Positions 5,499 to 9,677 of a DNA stretch of 9,677 nt are shown here, in pieces. Within the stretch, counting starts at the first letter, position 1; each line of letters opens with the position of its first letter. Source of the DNA: Pseudomonadales bacterium (GTDB lineage: Bacteria > Pseudomonadota > Gammaproteobacteria > Pseudomonadales > IMCC2047); the NCBI GenBank assembly GCA_021736745.1, contig JAIPFG010000097.1:1-9677 (forward strand), read 5' to 3'. The position numbers and the translations under genes were made by a program. The notes below the pieces were generated by a model. The model searched no databases and had not been told where the DNA came from. It saw only the letters and a program-made list of their open reading frames with translations.

Positions 5499-6038
5499 GT
5501 GTCAGTTTCACAAAACTATTTTCAACTGTTTGGGTTAGCCGAACAATTTGATATTGACCTAGACCAACTTTCCAAAACCTACCGTAATATTCAGCGTAGC
5601 ACGCACCCCGACCGCCATGCGCACGCATCCAAACGCGACCAGCTAATGTCGATGCAGTATACCGCTAATATTAATGAAGCATACCAGACCCTTTCTTCGC
5701 CACTCAAGCGAGCCAGTTACCTGTTGAAAATTAAGGGAGTAGATCTCTCTGAAGATAACTCTACCAATATGGATCCTGAGTTTTTGATGGAGCAAATTGA
5801 ATTACGTGAAGAGCTCGACCAAGCCCGGCATGCCTCAGATCCCGAGGCGGCACTTGAAAAAGTTGGGTCTAAATTGAGCAAACAATTGAATAGTTATCAA
5901 GCCTTGTTTCGGCAGCAGATGGATAAGTTGCCACCGGAAACATTGGATAAAGCGGTTGAGCAGGTTAAAAAAATGCAATTTGTCGTTAAAATGCAACATG
6001 AGGTGGAGCGGTTAGAGGAAGAGTTGCTCGATTATTAA
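5499..6038 (+). CDS. hscB: Fe-S assembly co-chaperone HscB (J-domain protein)
   Basis: HscB is a J-type co-chaperone that binds IscU and stimulates the ATPase of HscA to promote cluster release. It has 179 residues from this start (E. coli 171). The N-terminal J domain (about 6-75) carries the HPD motif at 36-38 in STHPDRHA. The C-terminal helical domain contains FLMEQIELREELD, the IscU-binding segment, and the protein ends RLEEELLDY like its homologues. The only plausible in-frame start is GTG at 5499, since an in-frame TGA lies at 5481-5483. It has a weak ribosome-binding site: GAAGG at 5482-5486 is 12 bases upstream. An out-of-frame ATG at 5480 opens a 23-codon ORF overlapping the start. 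Reduced translation relative to iscA is therefore plausible. Confidence 0.95.
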   Translation: MSVSQNYFQLFGLAEQFDIDLDQLSKTYRNIQRSTHPDRHAHASKRDQLMSMQYTANINEAYQTLSSPLKRASYLLKIKGVDLSEDNSTNMDPEFLMEQIELREELDQARHASDPEAALEKVGSKLSKQLNSYQALFRQQMDKLPPETLDKAVEQVKKMQFVVKMQHEVERLEEELLDY

Positions 6039-6043
6039 AGTAA

Positions 6044-6057
6044 GCGCACTTTTGCGC
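6044..6057 (+). other. Hairpin in the hscB-hscA gap
   Basis: GCGCA (6044-6048) and TGCGC (6053-6057) form a 5-bp stem with a CTTT tetraloop. AA/TT pairs could extend it past a bulged G. It is followed by TTTAAAAG and not by a clean T-run, so full termination before hscA seems unlikely. It may tune mRNA stability or cause partial termination. Confidence 0.4.
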
Positions 6058-6082
6058 GTTTAAAAGATTTAGAGAATTAACT

Positions 6083-7969
6083 ATGGCCCTGTTACAACTA
6101 TCAGAACCCGGACAAAGCCCACAGCCCCATCAGCACAAATTTGCAGTGGGTATTGATTTGGGGACAACGAATTCTCTGGTTGCAACGGTACGTAGTGGTA
6201 GTGCCGAAGTCATCCCGGATTTGCAGGGGCGCAGGCTTTTACCATCTGTAGTCCGTTACTGTACAGATGGGGTGATCGTTGGCGATGAGGCCAAGCAGGC
6301 GGCAAAACAAGATCCGCTGAACACCATTAGCTCAGTCAAACGGTTGATGGGTCGTGGAGTTGATGATGTAAAAACATTTGGCAACCAAATGCCCTTTGAG
6401 TTTATCGAAAAAGAGCCTGGAGGGATGCCTTACATTCGCACTGTCGCGGGTGATGTTAGTCCGGTCAATGTTTCGGCCGAAATACTCAAAGTATTGGCCC
6501 TTCGCGGAGGAGAAGCACTTGGCGGGGAGTTGGATGGAGCGGTCATTACTGTGCCGGCCTATTTCGATGAGGCGCAGCGCCAAGCTACCAAAGATGCGGC
6601 CAAAGTGGCTGGCTTAAATGTATTGCGTTTGCTGAATGAGCCAACAGCCGCTGCGGTGGCTTATGGCTTGGATAAAAAGGAAGAGGGTGTTATCGCTGTT
6701 TATGATTTGGGAGGGGGGACATTTGATATCTCTATTCTCAGGTTGCACGCAGGCGTATTTGAGGTGCTCTCTACTGCTGGCGATACAGCACTTGGCGGTG
6801 ACGATTTTGATCATTCCGTTGCGGAGTGGCTGGTTAAAAAAGCAGGTATCAGTGAGGGGCTCAATCACTCGGAGTCCCGTGATTTATTACAGCTGGCCTG
6901 TCAGGTAAAAGAACGACTAACCACTGAGGCATCGACGAGTTTAAGCTTTCGTTGGGGTCAACAATCCTGCCAGGAAACTATTACCAGGGCAGAGTTTGAT
7001 CAGTTGATTGAGCCATTGGTTGCCAAGACTCTGAAGGTGTGTAAGCGCGCCTTGCGTGATGCCAAACTCAAAGAGCAGGACATAGGAAACGTGGTGATGG
7101 TCGGTGGTTCAACCCGCGTTCCTTATGTGCGCTCCCGAGTCGGGGAAATGTTTGGATCCCGACCCATGGTTGAGATTGATCCTGATGAAGTGGTGGCTAT
7201 TGGTGCCGCGATACAGGCCGACGTGCTGGTGGGCAATCAGTCCGGTGAAGACATGCTGCTGCTGGATGTAAATCCATTGTCCCTGGGAATTGAAACGATG
7301 GGAGGGTTGGTTGAAAAAATTATTCCTCGTAACCTCACCATTCCAATTGCCAAGGCACAGGAATTTACCACTTATAAAGATGGCCAAACGGCTATGGCGA
7401 TCCATGTCTTGCAGGGCGAGCGTGAGTTAGTGAGTGATTGCCGTTCATTGGCACGCTTTGAATTACGTGGAATCCCACCGATGGTGGCTGGGGCGGCGCG
7501 TATTTTAGTGACTTTTCAGGTGGATGCTGATGGTATTTTGAGTGTGACAGCGAAAGAACAGAGTACGGGTACAGAGAGTACCATTCAGGTGAAACCGTCT
7601 TACGGATTGAACGATGAAGAAATAACGCAAATGATCAAGGACTCGATCGACTATGCCCAGCATGATGTCGCCGCGCGTCAGTTGCGTGAAAAGCAGGTAG
7701 AAGGAGAAGCCCTATTAGCAAGCGTTACCAATGCCTTGGCGGAAGATGGTGATGAGCTTCTTAGCGGGCAAGAACGAGAGCAATTAACCGACAAACTGTC
7801 AGTCCTGATGCGGGCGTTAACCAGTCAGGATCTTGCTGCAATTACCCGTGAAATAGAACATGTCAGTGAGGCCAGCAGCGAATTTGCTTCTCGTCGTATG
7901 GACGCAAGCATCAAGAAAGCGTTGTCAGGAAAATCTCTGGATAAACTAGAGTTGGATAAACAAGAGTAA
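6083..7969 (+). CDS. hscA: Hsp70-family chaperone HscA for Fe-S assembly
   Basis: A specialised DnaK homologue that binds the LPPVK motif of IscU and, with HscB, drives cluster transfer through ATP hydrolysis. It has 628 residues (E. coli 616). The nucleotide-binding domain shows GIDLGTTNSLVATV (from about 23, phosphate 1), LLNEPTAAAVAYGLD, AVYDLGGGTFDISIL (phosphate 2) and VVMVGGSTRVPYVR (adenosine). The hydrophobic interdomain linker MLLLDVNPLSLG leads into the substrate-binding domain, with ETMGGLVEKIIPRN, FTTYKDGQTAM and QGERELVSDCRSLARF, then KPSYGLNDEEI and a helical lid. The N-terminus MALLQLSEPGQSPQPHQHKF is characteristic of HscA and separates it from DnaK. The ATG at 6083 follows AGAGA at a normal distance. 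There is no long acidic C-terminal tail as in DnaK. Confidence 0.98.
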   Translation: MALLQLSEPGQSPQPHQHKFAVGIDLGTTNSLVATVRSGSAEVIPDLQGRRLLPSVVRYCTDGVIVGDEAKQAAKQDPLNTISSVKRLMGRGVDDVKTFGNQMPFEFIEKEPGGMPYIRTVAGDVSPVNVSAEILKVLALRGGEALGGELDGAVITVPAYFDEAQRQATKDAAKVAGLNVLRLLNEPTAAAVAYGLDKKEEGVIAVYDLGGGTFDISILRLHAGVFEVLSTAGDTALGGDDFDHSVAEWLVKKAGISEGLNHSESRDLLQLACQVKERLTTEASTSLSFRWGQQSCQETITRAEFDQLIEPLVAKTLKVCKRALRDAKLKEQDIGNVVMVGGSTRVPYVRSRVGEMFGSRPMVEIDPDEVVAIGAAIQADVLVGNQSGEDMLLLDVNPLSLGIETMGGLVEKIIPRNLTIPIAKAQEFTTYKDGQTAMAIHVLQGERELVSDCRSLARFELRGIPPMVAGAARILVTFQVDADGILSVTAKEQSTGTESTIQVKPSYGLNDEEITQMIKDSIDYAQHDVAARQLREKQVEGEALLASVTNALAEDGDELLSGQEREQLTDKLSVLMRALTSQDLAAITREIEHVSEASSEFASRRMDASIKKALSGKSLDKLELDKQE

Positions 7970-7995
7970 CCACCGTTAATTATTAGGATAACTCC

Positions 7996-8337
7996 ATGCC
8001 ACAGGTGATTTTTTTACCCCATAACGAAATTTGTCCGGAAGGAGCCGTGATTCAGGCTGAGGTGGGTGATAACCTGATTGAAGTAGCACTTAAAAATCAT
8101 ATTGAAATTGAGCATGCCTGTGAAATGTCCTGTGCGTGTACGACCTGTCACGTCATCGTAAGAGAAGGTTTTGACTCGCTGGCAGAGTCTGATGAGCTGG
8201 AGGACGACTTGCTGGACAAAGCCTGGGGTCTGGAACCGGATTCGCGTTTAAGCTGTCAGGTAGAGGTTGGTGATGAAGATTTGGTGATTGAAATTCCGAA
8301 ATACACAATCAACCAAGTGTCAGAAGCTAAAATTTAA
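7996..8337 (+). CDS. fdx: ISC-type [2Fe-2S] ferredoxin
   Basis: An adrenodoxin-like ferredoxin of 113 residues (E. coli 111) that supplies electrons during cluster assembly, probably for sulfur reduction or reductive coupling of clusters on IscU. The four cluster ligands C42, C48, C51 and C87 are present in HACEMSCACTTCHV and RLSCQVEV at E. coli numbering; C46 is the additional non-ligand cysteine also found in homologues. The acidic stretch SDELEDDLLDKAWGLEPDSR (about 65-84) is the usual partner-binding face. AGGA at 7985-7988 lies seven bases before the ATG. Gaps of 26 bp to hscA and 28 bp to iscX mark it as part of the same transcript. Confidence 0.97.
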   Translation: MPQVIFLPHNEICPEGAVIQAEVGDNLIEVALKNHIEIEHACEMSCACTTCHVIVREGFDSLAESDELEDDLLDKAWGLEPDSRLSCQVEVGDEDLVIEIPKYTINQVSEAKI

Positions 8338-8365
8338 TGACCCTTACGACAAGAGGTAAGACCGC

Positions 8366-8566
8366 ATGAGCTTGAAGTGGACCGATGTGCAGGATATTGC
8401 GATTGAACTGGCCGATCGGCACGATCATGTCGACCCGCTGACGATTAATTTTGTTGATCTGCGCGATATGGTGATGGCGCTGGATGATTTTGATGACGAT
8501 CCCAACCGCTGTGGAGAAAAAATTCTGGAAGCCATTCAAGCCGCTTGGATAGAAGAGGCTGAATAG
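8366..8566 (+). CDS. iscX: Fe-S assembly protein IscX (YfhJ)
   Basis: A 66-residue acidic protein, the same length as E. coli IscX, that binds IscS and iron and modulates cysteine desulfurase activity in competition with the frataxin CyaY. The N-terminal LKWTDVQDIAIELADRH and the central LDDFDDDPNRCGEKILEAIQAAWIEEAE are characteristic, with the conserved DDFDDDP acidic patch. AGAGGT at 8352-8357 lies eight bases before the ATG. It is the last gene of the isc operon, and no strong intrinsic terminator follows. Confidence 0.96.
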   Translation: MSLKWTDVQDIAIELADRHDHVDPLTINFVDLRDMVMALDDFDDDPNRCGEKILEAIQAAWIEEAE

Positions 8567-8635
8567 GCTATAACAGCATCATACCAGGCGATGAGTCGAG
8601 CCGCCCGTCTGCATTATTATACAAACGTCTCTTTG

Positions 8636-8657
8636 CTTAACTCAGGTTAAGACTTTT
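8636..8657 (+). terminator. Weak candidate terminator after iscX
   Basis: CTTAAC (8636-8641) and GTTAAG (8646-8651) form a perfect 6-bp stem with a TCAG loop, followed by AC and four Ts. The stem is A/T-rich and the T-run short, so termination is likely partial at best. It lies 70 bp after the iscX stop and just ahead of the predicted ndk promoter. A second weak GGCG/CGCC stem occurs at 8587-8605. Confidence 0.35.
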
Positions 8658-8682
8658 CATACTATTTCTCCTGAAAAACCCT

Positions 8683-8688
8683 TATAAT
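8683..8688 (+). promoter_or_regulatory. Predicted -10 element for ndk
   Basis: A perfect TATAAT, placing transcription start near 8695 and a leader of about 54 nt before ndk. No good -35 hexamer is seen at 16-18 bp upstream (the bases at a 17-bp spacer read TACTAT), so the promoter would need help from an activator or other contacts. The 182-bp gap between iscX and ndk supports a separate promoter. Confidence 0.55.
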
Positions 8689-8748
8689 CCGCGATCTTGA
8701 ATACTATCCACTCATTTTATTAAATTATTTCCAGGAGATTTAAAATCA

Positions 8749-9174
8749 ATGGCCGTTGAGCGTACTCTTTCCATTATTAAACCTGATGCTGTAGCGAAAA
8801 ATGTAATTGGTGAAATTTACAGTCGTTTTGAAAAAGCGGGTTTAAAAATCATTGCTGCCAAGATGTTACATATGGATGATGAAAAGGCTGGGGGTTTCTA
8901 TGCTGAGCATCGTGAGCGTCCCTTTTTCAAGGATTTGGTAGAGTTTATGACCTCAGGGCCTGTCGTAGTGCAAGTGTTGGAAGGTGAAAACGCAGTGGCG
9001 CTTAATCGAGAGTTAATGGGCGCAACAAATCCGAAGGAAGCTGCAGCGGGTACGATTCGTGCCGATTTTGCGCAAACGATAGATGCCAATGCAGTACACG
9101 GTTCCGATTCATCGACATCCGCTGCGCGTGAAGTAGCCTATTTCTTTGAACCTAGTGAAATCTGCCCTCGTTAA
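8749..9174 (+). CDS. ndk: Nucleoside diphosphate kinase
   Basis: Ndk transfers the gamma-phosphate of ATP to NDPs and dNDPs by way of a phosphohistidine, balancing nucleotide pools in the cytoplasm. It has 141 residues (E. coli 143). Seen: ERTLSIIKPDAV with K11, Y51 in FYAEHRERPFF, R87, T93, R104 in GTIRADFA, N114 and the active-site H117 in NAVHGSDS, followed by a C-terminus ending EPSEICPR. AGGAG at 8733-8737 gives an 11-base spacing to the ATG. The order isc operon, ndk, rlmN recurs in Pseudomonas-like genomes. A -10 element upstream suggests its own promoter. Confidence 0.98.
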   Translation: MAVERTLSIIKPDAVAKNVIGEIYSRFEKAGLKIIAAKMLHMDDEKAGGFYAEHRERPFFKDLVEFMTSGPVVVQVLEGENAVALNRELMGATNPKEAAAGTIRADFAQTIDANAVHGSDSSTSAAREVAYFFEPSEICPR

Positions 9175-9207
9175 TTCATATTGCCAGCGGCGTGCGCGAG
9201 AATAGTG

Positions 9208-9677
9208 ATGTCCAGCCAAGAGAATGCAGTAGGAATCGTTAAGGTTAACCTGTTAGGCTTGACGTTGGAGCAACTGGAAACGTTTTTTCTGGAAATCGGA
9301 GAAAAACGTTTCCGCGCCGCGCAGATTATGAAATGGATTCACCATCATGGCGTATCCGATTTTAATGACATGACAAATGTCGGCAAGGCTTTGCGCGAGC
9401 GCCTGAAGGAAGTCGCCGAAATTCGTGGGCCAGAAGTGGTGCATGAACAACGTTCAGAGGACGGTACTGCCAAGTGGGTGATTCGGATAGATGGTGGCAG
9501 CTGTGTAGAAACCGTACTGATCCCGGAAGGCGCTCGTACCACACTGTGCGTTTCATCACAGGCGGGTTGCGCGCTCGATTGCAGCTTTTGCTCTACAGGA
9601 AAACAGGGGTTCAACCGTAACTTATCGGCGGCTGAGATCATTGGCCAGGTTTGGATTGCTAGCAAATCCTTGGCAAA
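9208..9677 (+). CDS. rlmN: Dual-specificity RNA methyltransferase RlmN, N-terminal part (runs off window)
   Basis: A radical-SAM enzyme that methylates C2 of A2503 in 23S rRNA and of A37 in some tRNAs. About 156 residues are present of a family length near 370-390; the frame is open to the window end. Seen: NLLGLTLEQLETFFLEIGEKRFRA-type N-terminal domain, MKWIHHHGVSDFNDMTNVGKALRERL, EIRGPEVV, VETVLIPEG, then LCVSSQAGCALDCSFCSTGKQGFNRNL. The [4Fe-4S] ligands are C121, C125 and C128 (C-x3-C-x2-C), and C114 corresponds to the catalytic C118 of E. coli. The partner methyl-carrying cysteine lies beyond the window. ATG 9208 is preferred, though a GTG at 9205 directly precedes it and the ribosome-binding site is weak (GAG at 9198-9200). 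It lies 33 bp after ndk and is probably co-transcribed. Confidence 0.95.
   Translation, partial: MSSQENAVGIVKVNLLGLTLEQLETFFLEIGEKRFRAAQIMKWIHHHGVSDFNDMTNVGKALRERLKEVAEIRGPEVVHEQRSEDGTAKWVIRIDGGSCVETVLIPEGARTTLCVSSQAGCALDCSFCSTGKQGFNRNLSAAEIIGQVWIASKSLA

Noticed and set aside
7109..7405. 98-codon minus-strand open frame inside hscA
   Set aside because: It lies antisense to a conserved HscA segment, has no ribosome-binding context, and is best explained as a shadow of the coding frame.
9345..9665. 106-codon minus-strand open frame at the right edge
   Set aside because: It lies fully inside the rlmN reading frame, which carries the radical-SAM cysteine motif; the reverse frame has no family features.
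1..9677. Mobile elements, CRISPR arrays, tRNA or rRNA genes, phage or defence genes
   Set aside because: I found no transposase, long direct or inverted repeats, regularly spaced repeats, structural RNA signatures or defence domains. Every sizeable stretch is a conserved housekeeping gene or a gap below 200 bp.

Overview
The window is a stretch of core chromosome from a gammaproteobacterium. The protein sequences and the order iscR-iscS-iscU-iscA-hscB-hscA-fdx-iscX followed by ndk and rlmN match the Pseudomonas/Cellvibrio/Marinobacter type of layout. Base composition is moderate, with no patch of clearly foreign composition seen by eye. Assignment below class level is inference from gene order and sequence likeness only.

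Layout: (1) 1-518, the 3' end of moeA (molybdopterin molybdenumtransferase), cut by the window edge. (2) 589-1980, hemN on the minus strand, convergent with moeA and with a hairpin between them. Its upstream region carries a good FNR/Anr-type box and a -10 element at class II spacing, so it looks oxygen-regulated. (3) 2144-2671, a small class I SAM-dependent methyltransferase of unknown substrate, divergent from hemN. (4) 2846-8566, a complete ISC iron-sulfur cluster operon of eight genes, all on the plus strand. Its promoter has a -35/-10 pair spaced by 17 bp and two abutting 25-bp sites resembling IscR type 1 sites, which points to classical feedback repression by [2Fe-2S]-IscR. (5) 8749-9174, ndk, behind its own -10 element. 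(6) 9208 to the window end, the 5' part of rlmN.

How it works together: IscS takes sulfur from cysteine and passes it to the scaffold IscU. Fdx supplies electrons, IscX modulates IscS, and the HscB/HscA chaperone pair releases the cluster from IscU by way of its LPPVK motif. IscA acts as carrier, and IscR senses cluster status and adjusts transcription. All the diagnostic catalytic and ligand residues I checked are present, mostly at the same residue numbers as in E. coli. The flanking hemN and rlmN encode [4Fe-4S] radical-SAM enzymes, so they are clients of this machinery, and the regulator predicted for hemN (FNR/Anr) is itself an Fe-S protein.

I found no undescribed system here. The points worth a second look are regulatory (tandem IscR sites, the FNR box, small palindromes, hairpins in the operon, mini-ORFs at gene junctions), the uncharacterised methyltransferase, and the absence of the cysE/trmJ/suhB genes that often precede iscR.
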